64,000 bases of DNA from Paenibacillus rigui (lineage in GTDB: Bacteria > Bacillota > Bacilli > Paenibacillales > NBRC-103111). Positions within the stretch are counted from its first letter, which is position 1; each line of letters opens with the position of its first letter. Made by a program: the position numbers and the translations under genes. The stretch covers positions 186,001 through 250,000 of the forward strand of contig NZ_NMQW01000023.1 in NCBI RefSeq assembly GCF_002234615.1, written 5' to 3'. The notes below the pieces were generated by a model. The model ran no database searches and was not told the DNA's origin. It saw only the letters and a program-made list of their open reading frames with translations. Positions 41,422 to 50,418 of this stretch are shown here, piece after piece.

Positions 41422-42360
41422 ATGAATTCCAACTCCACTGCTGCTGTGGCTGACAAAAAGATAACGAAGCCGCGCAAAAGCAGCTTGCAGCGTAAAGAAA
41501 CGTTAGCCGGTTTCATATTCGTGAGCCCGATGCTGATCGGAGTCACCATATTTGTACTGATTCCTATTATCGCCACGTTCGTCCTGAGCTTCTCGGATTG
41601 GAACTTTATTATGGGCTTTAACGGGTTCAAATGGGGCGGGCTGGACAATTATCAGAAGCTGTTTCATGATCCGCAGTTTCTGAAGTCACTCCGCAACAAC
41701 GCCATATTTTTATTGACGGTTCCCGTTTATTTGATCATTTCGATCGTGCTCGCGATTTTAATTGACAAGCACGTCTATTTTAAAAGCTTTTTCAAAGTCG
41801 CGTATTTCATGCCTTACATCTCCAGCGTGGTAGCTGTTGCTATCGTATGGCAAGTGTTGTTTCACCCGTCCGCGGGACCGGTAAACCAGTTTCTGATGTC
41901 GCTGGGTGTGTCCAATCCGCCGAAATGGATTGCCGACCCGGATTATGCGCTCATCTCCGTCATGATGATTTCGGTCTGGATTTCCATCGGATTTAACTTG
42001 ATCGTCTATATCGCGGCGCTGCAATCCATTCCTAAAGATTTGTACGAAGCGGCCGACATTGACGGTGCGAACGGCTGGGTTAAATTCAAAAGCATCACGC
42101 TTCCGATGCTGTCGCCAACGACCTTCTTCCTGATGATTACCGGCTTTATTTCGACCTTTAAAGTATTTGAATTGATTGCGGTGTTAACACAGGGCGGACC
42201 TGTAGGATCGACAAGCATGCTCGTGTGGTATTTGTACGATACGGCGTTTACGAATTTGAAGCTTGGCTACGCGTCTTCCATGTCCACGGTGCTGTTCCTG
42301 CTCGTATTGCTGATTACAGCTCTGCAATGGCTTGGCCAGAAAAAATGGGTAAACTATTAA
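41422..42360 (+). CDS. CUT1 sugar ABC permease (MalF/LacF type)
   Basis: 312-residue permease with six membrane helices. The EAA loop is LYEAADIDGANGWVKFKSITLPML and TFKVFELIAVLTQGGPVGST is typical of MalF-type sugar permeases. GAGGTGA lies before the ATG. It begins the operon permease-permease-binding protein-kinase-regulator-lyase-hydrolase. The ATPase subunit is missing, so a housekeeping MsmX-type ATPase is presumably used. Confidence 0.94.
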   Translation: MNSNSTAAVADKKITKPRKSSLQRKETLAGFIFVSPMLIGVTIFVLIPIIATFVLSFSDWNFIMGFNGFKWGGLDNYQKLFHDPQFLKSLRNNAIFLLTVPVYLIISIVLAILIDKHVYFKSFFKVAYFMPYISSVVAVAIVWQVLFHPSAGPVNQFLMSLGVSNPPKWIADPDYALISVMMISVWISIGFNLIVYIAALQSIPKDLYEAADIDGANGWVKFKSITLPMLSPTTFFLMITGFISTFKVFELIAVLTQGGPVGSTSMLVWYLYDTAFTNLKLGYASSMSTVLFLLVLLITALQWLGQKKWVNY

Positions 42361-42400
42361 TTTAAGCCCAGATTACGTAAGGAAATGAGGGGATAATGCC

Positions 42401-43249
42401 ATGAGTACGAAGGAACTGAAGGAACCGCTTAGTCTAAGAAAAACGATCGTAACTATCATCCTGTTTGCTGTCAGTATTTTGTTCCTGATGCCGTTTATAT
42501 GGATGCTGTCCGCATCCTTCAAAATCGAAAATGATGTGTTTAACTATCCGATCGAGTGGATTCCAACGCATTGGAATGCGATTGCGAACTACAAAGAGGT
42601 ATGGATGGGGAAATTTCCATTCTACGTTTACTATTGGAACTCTATCAAAATTACGGTTGTCACAACGGCTATTTCCGTAATTATCTCGGCTATGGCCGCT
42701 TACGGCTTCTCCAAAATTCAATTTGCCGCAAGCAAATGGCTGTTCCTGATCGTATTGACGACGTATATGGTGCCAGGTCAAGCCACATTGGTTCCGCAAT
42801 TTATTTTGTACCGCTACATTGGGCTGTTCGACAACCATATCGGCTTGATTCTGATCGGCAGCTTCAGCGTATTGGGAACGTTCATGCTGCGCCAGTTTTT
42901 CATGGGCATTCATAATGAATTTATTGAATCCGCCAAAATTGACGGTGCCGGCCACTTCCGTATTTTCTGGTCGATCATTCTGCCGCTGGCTCGTCCATCG
43001 ATTGCAACCTACGGGATTCTTCGCTTTATCTGGACCTGGAACGACTATCAGAATCCGTTGATTTTCCTGCGGACCGATAAGCTGTACACGATTCAATTGG
43101 CGATGCAAAAATTTACGTCTCTAAGCGGTGAGTTTTACTCGCTCATTATGGCTGCAGCCGTCTCTGCAATCCTTCCGCTGCTCATTATTTTCATTATTGG
43201 ACAGAAGAGCGTTATTGAAGGGATTGCTACGGGCGGGGTCAAAGGATAA
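42401..43249 (+). CDS. CUT1 sugar ABC permease (MalG/LacG type)
   Basis: 282-residue permease with six membrane helices, partner of the preceding protein. EAA loop: EFIESAKIDGAGHFRIFWSIILPLARP. The segment LLTTYMVPGQATLVPQFILY (IVLTTYMVPGQ...) and the C-terminus QKSVIEGIATGGVKG are family-typical. AAATGAGG and the short gap of 40 bases to the preceding stop support cotranscription. Confidence 0.94.
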   Translation: MSTKELKEPLSLRKTIVTIILFAVSILFLMPFIWMLSASFKIENDVFNYPIEWIPTHWNAIANYKEVWMGKFPFYVYYWNSIKITVVTTAISVIISAMAAYGFSKIQFAASKWLFLIVLTTYMVPGQATLVPQFILYRYIGLFDNHIGLILIGSFSVLGTFMLRQFFMGIHNEFIESAKIDGAGHFRIFWSIILPLARPSIATYGILRFIWTWNDYQNPLIFLRTDKLYTIQLAMQKFTSLSGEFYSLIMAAAVSAILPLLIIFIIGQKSVIEGIATGGVKG

Positions 43250-43324
43250 TAAAAAAGTCAAAAAAATTCAAAAAAAGTCAATTTACGCGCATGGTTCTGC
43301 AGCAGGCAATTGATACAATTTGTT

Positions 43325-43339
43325 TGAAAGCGTTTTTCA
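43325..43339 (+). promoter_or_regulatory. cre-like site upstream of the binding-protein gene
   Basis: TGAAAGCGTTTTTCA resembles the CcpA cre consensus but has one extra base in its right half. It lies about 40 bases before the binding-protein start. A roadblock or internal-promoter cre is possible; weak evidence. Confidence 0.4.
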
Positions 43340-43377
43340 TAAAAAAGAGCAGTACACTTGAGGAGGGTTTTTAGACC

Positions 43378-44760
43378 ATGAACAAGAAGAAATTGGGCGC
43401 AGGTATTGTCAGCGGTGTGATGTTAGCAGGCTTGTTGGCGGGCTGTGGCGGTGGAGCGGCAACAGAGCAAGGCAAGGACAACGCTTCCGGCTCTGCAGCT
43501 GGCGGTAAAACAACAGAGCTTCGTTTCTATACTTATGGTACGGAAAGTGCTTATAGCTGGAAAAAGACGGTTGCAGCCTATGAGGAAAAAAATCCGGGCG
43601 TTAAAATCAATGTCATCGGCTTGAGTGAAAAAGGCGACACGCAGGAATCGTTGAAAAAGCTTGACCTTGCGGCAGCTTCCGGCGAAGACATGGACATCCT
43701 GATGTTCAGTGACGCAGCAAGCTATGCACAGCGTGTATCCCTTGGTATGGTAGCGCCAATCGACGATTATATTAACAAGGACGGCTACAAGGTTGGCGAA
43801 GAGTACAAGGTTGACACGAAGCTGAATGGCAAGTATTACGCGCTTCCTGGTAAATTCAATCCATGGTACGTTCTGTTGAACAAGGATCAGCTGGATGCAG
43901 CCGGTCTGAAGGTGCCTACGGACTGGACTTGGGACGATTTCGCGGACTACGCCAAGAAGCTGAGCAAAGGCGACGGAGCGAACAAAGTATACGGTACGTA
44001 TTTCCACGGTCCTCAAAACGGCGGCTGGCTTGATTATGTAAAGCTGGCAATGGCGAACCAAGCGGAAAACCCTGAGTTCATCAAAGCCGACGGCTCTTCC
44101 AACATGGATAGCCCGCTGTTCAAAAAATCGTTGGAGCTGCGCGTGAAAATGGAGAAGGAAGACAAATCGGCCGTTCCTTACTCCGATATGCTTTCCCAAA
44201 AGCTGAACTATCGTACGCAATTCTACAATCAAAAAGCGTCTATGATTCTGATCGGCAGCTGGATGAACTCCGAGCTGGGCGGTACGGAGCAAACACCTTT
44301 GAACTTCAACATCGCTGTTGCACCATATCCTAAAAACGCTGCTGGCGACAAAGGCGGATATGCTACGGTAACAACCGACTATATGGCCGTTGCTGCAAAT
44401 TCCAAGCATAAAGACGAAGCTTATAAATTCATTCGTTGGCTGACTACGGACGGCGCTTTGGTTCAAGGGAAAAACATTCCTTCGTGGAGCAAAGTGAAAT
44501 CCGAGGATTTGGGTAAAATTATCGATACGATCCTGAGCAGCACCAAAAACCCGGAGAAGGTGGATAAAGATTCTCTGAACCGTGTTATGGCCAATTCCAA
44601 AGCATCCGCTATCGTACCTCCGGTTTCTTACCAAGCGGAAGTATACAAAGCGGTGAACGAAGAGTTCGAGAAGCTGATCTTGGGTAAACAAGATATCGAC
44701 GCTACCGTGAAAGCATCGCAGGATCGTGTAGCTCAAATTATTGCTTCGAACAAGAAATAA
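43378..44760 (+). CDS. CUT1 sugar-binding lipoprotein
   Basis: 460-residue extracellular binding protein of family 1. The signal peptide ends with the lipobox LLAGC (Cys23), followed by a Gly/Ser-rich linker. The domain begins TELRFYTYGTESAYSWKKTV, then AYEEKNPGVKINV, as in oligosaccharide binders, and WYVLLNKDQLDAAGL is typical. Given the lyase and GH88 hydrolase downstream, the ligand is likely an unsaturated uronate-containing oligosaccharide; this is inference from context. AGGAGGG precedes the ATG. Confidence 0.93.
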   Translation: MNKKKLGAGIVSGVMLAGLLAGCGGGAATEQGKDNASGSAAGGKTTELRFYTYGTESAYSWKKTVAAYEEKNPGVKINVIGLSEKGDTQESLKKLDLAAASGEDMDILMFSDAASYAQRVSLGMVAPIDDYINKDGYKVGEEYKVDTKLNGKYYALPGKFNPWYVLLNKDQLDAAGLKVPTDWTWDDFADYAKKLSKGDGANKVYGTYFHGPQNGGWLDYVKLAMANQAENPEFIKADGSSNMDSPLFKKSLELRVKMEKEDKSAVPYSDMLSQKLNYRTQFYNQKASMILIGSWMNSELGGTEQTPLNFNIAVAPYPKNAAGDKGGYATVTTDYMAVAANSKHKDEAYKFIRWLTTDGALVQGKNIPSWSKVKSEDLGKIIDTILSSTKNPEKVDKDSLNRVMANSKASAIVPPVSYQAEVYKAVNEEFEKLILGKQDIDATVKASQDRVAQIIASNKK

Positions 44761-44788
44761 TTTGGTATAATAAGCAGTACAGCCTCAA

Positions 44789-44822
44789 AGAGGGGGAAGG
44801 GTTAAGCCTACCCCTCTCTTTT
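44789..44822 (+). terminator. Intercistronic terminator after the binding-protein gene
   Basis: AGAGGGG pairs with CCCCTCT across an 15-base loop and is followed by CTTTTG. It is leaky enough in principle to allow read-through to the two-component genes at lower levels. Confidence 0.6.
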
Positions 44823-44833
44823 GCGTTCAGACT

Positions 44834-46723
44834 ATGCTCTACCAGTGTCTTCGCTTGAGGAAATTGTCGTCAGGTCAGGAGGCGGTTCCACTGCAATCCC
44901 CGTTCCGTAAATGGTTTTCGTCACGTTCTTTTCGTTATAAATTAATGATGGCCTCCATCATATGTATTCTCATTCCGGCTTGTATCACGTTGGCCGTCTA
45001 CAATTACTTAACGCAGGATGCGGTCAAGGAACAGGCGGTATCCAACTCCCAGGAATCAATGATGCTTGTAAACAACTATGTCACGAACTCGTTCAAATAT
45101 ATGCTCAATGTGGCCAATACGATTCAGATGGACCCGGAGCTGGAATCGATCTTCAAAGCGAATGTTGCCGGTAAGCGGTATACGGGACCTACAGCAGAGT
45201 ATGATGAATTCGCCGATAAAAATAAAATTATTAAGCAAATTGACAATATCACGATAGCTGGAGAAAAAGTAAACGTAACGATTTTATTATCGAACGGTTC
45301 GTATTACGCCAACTACGAGATTGATGAATATAATCCCCTGAACCTTATGAATGAGCCGTGGTTTAATCAGCTGAAGGACTTGTACGGCTTTCAATCGTAT
45401 TGGGTGGGTACGACACCAACGGTATTTAAAACCCAAAAGCTGAACAACCCTTACCAAATGTCGGTGGTCCGCACGCTTCGCTGGGAAGGGTCGACGATCT
45501 ACGGCTTCATTATGGTGACAGTCATGGAGAACCAGATCAATCAGAATTTCGAGCGGCTTGCCAACAACCAGGAGTTTATGATTTTGGATAGCCATCAGAA
45601 GGTTATTTCGAGCAATGATGTCACCAAGATCGGAACCAAGTTCACGTACGCCGATGTGAGCTCTCAGGCCGAACCCATCTCCTCGGAGATTGTCCAGGTG
45701 GACCACGAGGATTATTTGATTACGCAGAAGCTGATGCCTCTGACGGGCTGGAAGCTGGTATCCTTGACGCCCTATAAAAAGGCGATATTTAAAATCAGCG
45801 GTATTTTCAATAAAGTATTCGTGTTCCAAATCGTGTCCTTCATCGTATTCCTGCTGCTGCTATTATACTTGCTCGGCACGTTTACGAGGCCGCTCGTCCG
45901 TCTGGGGAAAGTCGCGCTGACTGTGCAGCGGGGCGACCTGGAGACGCGCTCCCATATTCGCGGGGAGGATGAAATCGGCCGTCTCGGCTATTTATTCGAT
46001 CAGATGCTTGACCGGATCAAGGAGATGATCGCCGAGGTGTCCGAGACGCAGGCGCGCAAGCGGCAGGCGGAGCTGGACATGCTGCAGGCGCAGATCAATC
46101 CTCATTTTTTGTTCAACGTGCTGAACTCGATCCGGATGAAGGTGATGTTTCGCGGGGATAAAGAAAGCGCCGAAATGATCGGATCGTTATCCAAGCTGCT
46201 GCGGATGACGATTAATAAGGATAAGGGAACGATCACTCTCCACGAGGAAGTGGAAATAGTGATGGATTACATGCAGCTGATGAACATGCGTCAGAAAGAA
46301 AAGGTGCAGCTGAAGATCGATGTATCGACGGACGCCTTTTTGAAAAAGGTGCCGCGATTTTTTTTGCAGCCCATCATTGAGAATGCATTGATCCACGGCT
46401 TGAATCAATCTGCGGGCACGATAACGGTCGAGGCTTGGATGGAAGCGCAGAAGCTGATCGTGGCTGTCGAGGACAACGGGACCGGCATGGCGGAAGAGAC
46501 GATCGCGCGTCTCCGCCGGCGGCTGACATCGGGAGAGGATAGGGGGGAGCGGGGCGTGGACTCGCGCAAAGGCTTTTCAAGCATAGGCTTGTCGAACGTC
46601 AATGAACGGATGCGGATGACCTACGGCGATGCTTTTTATATGGAGATAGACAGTGAACCGGGGAGGGGCACTCGGGTAACGATGCACATTCCCGCTGCGG
46701 AGGTGGATTCCGAACATGTATAA
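44834..46723 (+). CDS. Sensor histidine kinase, YesM type
   Basis: Membrane kinase of about 610-629 residues. First membrane helix in KLMMASIICILIPACITLAV, a large extracellular sensor domain, second helix VFVFQIVSFIVFLLLLLYLL (about 330), HAMP linker, His_kinase domain with phosphorylated histidine in INPHFLFNVLNS, and an ATP-binding domain with PIIENALIHG and VEDNGTGM. Start is uncertain: ATG 44834 has no ribosome binding site, whereas AGGAGG at 44876 is ideally placed for a CTG at 44891, which would give the usual short N-terminus. It overlaps the response regulator by 8 bases. Confidence 0.92.
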   Translation: MLYQCLRLRKLSSGQEAVPLQSPFRKWFSSRSFRYKLMMASIICILIPACITLAVYNYLTQDAVKEQAVSNSQESMMLVNNYVTNSFKYMLNVANTIQMDPELESIFKANVAGKRYTGPTAEYDEFADKNKIIKQIDNITIAGEKVNVTILLSNGSYYANYEIDEYNPLNLMNEPWFNQLKDLYGFQSYWVGTTPTVFKTQKLNNPYQMSVVRTLRWEGSTIYGFIMVTVMENQINQNFERLANNQEFMILDSHQKVISSNDVTKIGTKFTYADVSSQAEPISSEIVQVDHEDYLITQKLMPLTGWKLVSLTPYKKAIFKISGIFNKVFVFQIVSFIVFLLLLLYLLGTFTRPLVRLGKVALTVQRGDLETRSHIRGEDEIGRLGYLFDQMLDRIKEMIAEVSETQARKRQAELDMLQAQINPHFLFNVLNSIRMKVMFRGDKESAEMIGSLSKLLRMTINKDKGTITLHEEVEIVMDYMQLMNMRQKEKVQLKIDVSTDAFLKKVPRFFLQPIIENALIHGLNQSAGTITVEAWMEAQKLIVAVEDNGTGMAEETIARLRRRLTSGEDRGERGVDSRKGFSSIGLSNVNERMRMTYGDAFYMEIDSEPGRGTRVTMHIPAAEVDSEHV

Positions 46724-48329
46724 AGTGATGCTGGTCGATGACGATTATCCGGTGCTGGAGTTTTTATCCGCTGCCATACCGTGGGAGCAGTACGGCTTGC
46801 AGCTGCAGGGCACGCATGAGAACGGCGCGGTAGCCCTTGAACAGGCCGAGGCGGGAATGCCGGATATTCTCATTACGGATATCGGAATGCCGAAGATGAA
46901 CGGATTGGAGCTCATTGCAGCATTAAGAGAGCGCAAGCCCAATCTGCGGGTGGCTATTTTGTCGTGCCATAATGAGTTTCATTACGCCCAGCAGGCGCTG
47001 CGGCTCAATGTGCAGGATTATGTGTTGAAGGATACACTCGATCCGGCGGATTTGGAAAAGCTGCTGGATCAGTTCAAGAAAAGCCTGGATCAGGAGGGGC
47101 AGGTGCTGACTCACCAGCATCAGCTTCAGCATATGGTGGACCGCAACAAAGAGCTGATGAAGGAGAAATTCATTCGCAAGACGATGCAGGAGCCCATCCT
47201 GGACCGGCAGGATTGGATGTCGGAGGCGCAAACCTTCGATCTGGAGCTGACGGGAAAAGCGTGCCTCCCGATCATGGGGTTTATCGACGGCTACCGTCTG
47301 GCCAAGCACCGGTTCATGTCCGACGATATTCTTCGATTCGCCATCTACAATGTCATTAATGAAATGATCGGTCAGGACGAGCTGCCTGTGGTTCATTTTG
47401 CTTACGGTACGAAGGAATCGTTTTATTTGTACCCGTTTCATGACACGCTCAAAATTAACGCCTACGATGAGGCGGCGGCGCAGATCAAGGAAATTCAAAC
47501 GGCGCTGCGCAAATATTTGAAAATCTCGATGTCCTTCCTGATCGGAGACGTCTGCCATCAGCCCGAGGAGATCAAAAGCTCGCTGAACGGGCTGCTCGCC
47601 GCGAGAGTGCAGCGATTTTATATGGAGGAAGGGTCCATCGCGAAGCAGCGGGTTTACAGCGAAGGCAATATCGATCTGTTCTCCTGGTATGATCAGGCTA
47701 GCACCGAATTTCGGGAAATGATGATCGAGAAGAATACCGGGCTTATCGTGCCTACGGTCGAGCGGTGGATGGAGTTTTTGCGGGAGCATACGTTTCCGCC
47801 CGAGAAGGTCAAGGATTGGGTGCTGAAGCTGCTCCTTGATTTGAAGCTGAAGCTGCAGTCGCTGCAATATTTCCGTTCCACCTATGCGGTGGACATTCTT
47901 CACAAGGAAATTCTTGAGATCGATTCGCTGGTGGAGCTGGAGCACTGGCTGATTGACCACTTTCAGTCCGTTATTGCGTTGGCGGGGGAAATTTGGGAGC
48001 AGAGCAAGCGGTCCGAGGTGGTGGAGGCCTGCCATTATGTCTCCCTGCACCTGGACAAAAGAATCGGCCTAGAGGAGGTTGCGGACCATCTGCACTTGAA
48101 CAGCAGCTATTTCAGCCGTCTGTTCAAGAAGGAGACCGGGGAGACGTTCATTGAATACGTGACCCGGATGAAGATGATCCGCGCGAAGGAGCTGCTCGAT
48201 CAGACCAGCCATCCGGTCGGTAAAATTTGCGAAATGCTCGGTTACGATAATCAGAGCTATTTCATCAAAATCTTCAAATCGTCCGTCGGTTTGACGCCGG
48301 TGGAGTATAGAGGTCAAAAAACAACCTGA
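46716..48329 (+). CDS. Response regulator with AraC output domain, YesN type
   Basis: 537-residue partner of the kinase. Receiver domain 1-125: acidic pocket VDDDYPVL, phospho-Asp54 in DILITDIGMPKMNG, and Lys in DYVLKD. A linker of about 270 residues follows, then a C-terminal AraC domain with HTH motifs EEVADHLHLNSSYFSRLFKKE and GKICEMLGYDNQSYFIKIFK. It is expected to activate the transporter and lyase genes when the sensor detects oligosaccharide. Kinase and regulator frames overlap, ensuring coupled synthesis. Confidence 0.94.
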   Translation: MYKVMLVDDDYPVLEFLSAAIPWEQYGLQLQGTHENGAVALEQAEAGMPDILITDIGMPKMNGLELIAALRERKPNLRVAILSCHNEFHYAQQALRLNVQDYVLKDTLDPADLEKLLDQFKKSLDQEGQVLTHQHQLQHMVDRNKELMKEKFIRKTMQEPILDRQDWMSEAQTFDLELTGKACLPIMGFIDGYRLAKHRFMSDDILRFAIYNVINEMIGQDELPVVHFAYGTKESFYLYPFHDTLKINAYDEAAAQIKEIQTALRKYLKISMSFLIGDVCHQPEEIKSSLNGLLAARVQRFYMEEGSIAKQRVYSEGNIDLFSWYDQASTEFREMMIEKNTGLIVPTVERWMEFLREHTFPPEKVKDWVLKLLLDLKLKLQSLQYFRSTYAVDILHKEILEIDSLVELEHWLIDHFQSVIALAGEIWEQSKRSEVVEACHYVSLHLDKRIGLEEVADHLHLNSSYFSRLFKKETGETFIEYVTRMKMIRAKELLDQTSHPVGKICEMLGYDNQSYFIKIFKSSVGLTPVEYRGQKTT

Positions 48330-48527
48330 AACAGTAAAAATAGTAGTACGGTTTCGGTGCCGGAAATCAGTAGTATGAACGTAGAAGCAATTATCTAGAA
48401 GCATGGTGAATAAGCAGCAGCGGAGCGGGCGGAATCGTTCTTGAGAAGCAACAGGGCCCGAAGGAAGGCTTCGTCCGTGCAGCGGGTGGCATTCACGAGT
48501 CTTCTAAGTTATGCAGCGGAGGTTCAT

Positions 48528-50384
48528 ATGGATCGGAATCAGATTGCACAAATGTTAAGGGATCACGCCGACGGAGGCCGGTCTCTCCTGTTTCCTGCCG
48601 GAGATTCTGCGCAGTGGTGGAGCCGTATCGGACAAGCAGAGGCTTATCGTCCGGTACTCCATGAGATCCGGGAAGTCGCGGAAGCGCTGCTTCGTCTGCC
48701 GGCACCCGAGCTGACTTACGGCATTTTCCGTTTGTTCGGTGAGAAGGGCTCGAGATTGGAGTATGAGCGGCCTTATTTCGAGATGAGAAAGAGATTGAAT
48801 ACGTTCACGCTCTACGCCTTGCTGGAGCCGGAGCGTGAGGATGTAATGCAGGCATTGCAGGAGACGATCTGGGCGATTTGCAACGAATATACGTGGTGCT
48901 TGCCTGCACATGTCGGCACTACGCCGGAAACGGTAGGCGAGGCCGCCTATTCGCTTCAGGAGCCTTCAGCCGATCTGCAGGGAAACGCCTCCATGATCGA
49001 TTTGTTCTCGGCGGAAACCGGCTTTGCGTTAAGCGAGATTTTGCGCTTGACCGAGCATCGGTTACCGCTGCTGCTTCGCAACCGGATTCGGCACGAGGTA
49101 TACCGCCGCCTGTTCTGGCCTTATATGCACCAAGGCCCCTTCTCATGGGAAACAGCGACGCACAACTGGGCTGCGGTATGCGCAGGCTCGATCGGCTCGG
49201 CCGCGCTGCATCTGATGACGGACGAGGACGATTTGTCCGCGGTGCTGGAAAAGGTACTCCGTACGATGGATTGCTATTTGCAGGGCTTTAAGGCGGACGG
49301 GGCCACGACGGAAGGGTACGGCTACTGGTATTATGGCTTCGGCTTTTTCGTGTTTTTTGCCGACCTGTTAAAGAAACGGACCGGGGGCGCGATGAATCTG
49401 TTCTCCAATGAGCGGGTTCACCGCATCGCCCTGTTCCAGCAAAAGTGCTTTATGAGCGGGGCTTCCGTCGTCAATTTCTCCGACTCGCTGCCGGAAGCGC
49501 ATATCCATATGGGGCTGACGCATTACTTGAACCGGATGTATCCCGATGTGTTCGTCCCGTCCTACTCGCTTCGGACGGGCTATACGGAGGATCATTGCAG
49601 CCGCTGGGCGACTGCGCTGCGCAATGTGCTGTGGCACCGCCCGGAGAAAGCGGCGGACGGTCAGCCTTGGGGCGAAGCGTCCTACTTTCTGGAGGATGCG
49701 CAGTGGCTTGTCTCGCGTCATAGGAATGAGCACGGCATTTACTGCTTCGCGGCCAAGGGCGGACATAACGCGGAGCCGCACAATCATAACGATGTCGGGC
49801 ACTTCATTCTCCATGCCGCAGGGGATACCTTTCTTGCGGATTTAGGCAGCGGCATGTACACGCAGGATTATTTCGGCGATGCGAGGTACAGCTACCTGTG
49901 TAACGGTTCGCAGGGGCATTCGGTACCGATCGTGAATGGACGAGTCCAGCAGGAGGGAGCCCAGTGCCGCGCCCAGGCCGCTTATGCGGCTGTAAACAGG
50001 GAAACGGAACGGCTGCAGCTTGATTTTGCATCCGCCTATGGGATGAAGGAGCTGAAGCAGCTGACGCGTACCTTCCAATGGCACAAGAAGGAACAGCCGG
50101 TTTTGGAGCTGGAGGATACGTTTGTTTTCAACGAGACGCCTGATTCATTGATCGAACGGTTCATGACGATGCTGGAGCCCGATGTATCGGGCAATGACCT
50201 TGTTATTCCCGGAAGAGAGCGGCGGTTAATCATCCGCTATGATCATGAACGGCTGCAGCCCCATGTGCAGAAGCTGGAGTATGCGGACCATTTTGGCGTC
50301 CAACAGGATGTCTATGCGATAGATTTCAAAGTGCTGCAGCCTGAGAAGAGATGCAAGGTGCAGCTGGGCTTTCAATTTGAATAA
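48528..50384 (+). CDS. Heparinase II/III-like polysaccharide lyase
   Basis: 618-residue protein, cytosolic by absence of a signal peptide. The N-terminal (alpha/alpha) toroid region is followed by the C-terminal heparinase II/III domain with the hallmark AEPHNHNDVGHFILHAAGDTFLADLGSG. These lyases cleave uronic-acid-containing polysaccharides by beta-elimination to unsaturated products. The exact polysaccharide is unknown. ATG 48528 has GGAGG 5 bases upstream; the frame extends further but without another good start. Overlaps the GH88 frame region but stops 34 bases before that start. Confidence 0.88.
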   Translation: MDRNQIAQMLRDHADGGRSLLFPAGDSAQWWSRIGQAEAYRPVLHEIREVAEALLRLPAPELTYGIFRLFGEKGSRLEYERPYFEMRKRLNTFTLYALLEPEREDVMQALQETIWAICNEYTWCLPAHVGTTPETVGEAAYSLQEPSADLQGNASMIDLFSAETGFALSEILRLTEHRLPLLLRNRIRHEVYRRLFWPYMHQGPFSWETATHNWAAVCAGSIGSAALHLMTDEDDLSAVLEKVLRTMDCYLQGFKADGATTEGYGYWYYGFGFFVFFADLLKKRTGGAMNLFSNERVHRIALFQQKCFMSGASVVNFSDSLPEAHIHMGLTHYLNRMYPDVFVPSYSLRTGYTEDHCSRWATALRNVLWHRPEKAADGQPWGEASYFLEDAQWLVSRHRNEHGIYCFAAKGGHNAEPHNHNDVGHFILHAAGDTFLADLGSGMYTQDYFGDARYSYLCNGSQGHSVPIVNGRVQQEGAQCRAQAAYAAVNRETERLQLDFASAYGMKELKQLTRTFQWHKKEQPVLELEDTFVFNETPDSLIERFMTMLEPDVSGNDLVIPGRERRLIIRYDHERLQPHVQKLEYADHFGVQQDVYAIDFKVLQPEKRCKVQLGFQFE

Positions 50385-50418
50385 AGGTTTGCATAATCAA
50401 ATGGAGGAGATGGTGAGA

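Noticed and set aside
43423-44736. 437-codon frame antisense to the sugar-binding protein
   Set aside because: Shadow; the lipoprotein on the + strand has a signal peptide and family match.
46923-48050. 375-codon frame antisense to the response regulator
   Set aside because: Shadow with no recognisable domain.
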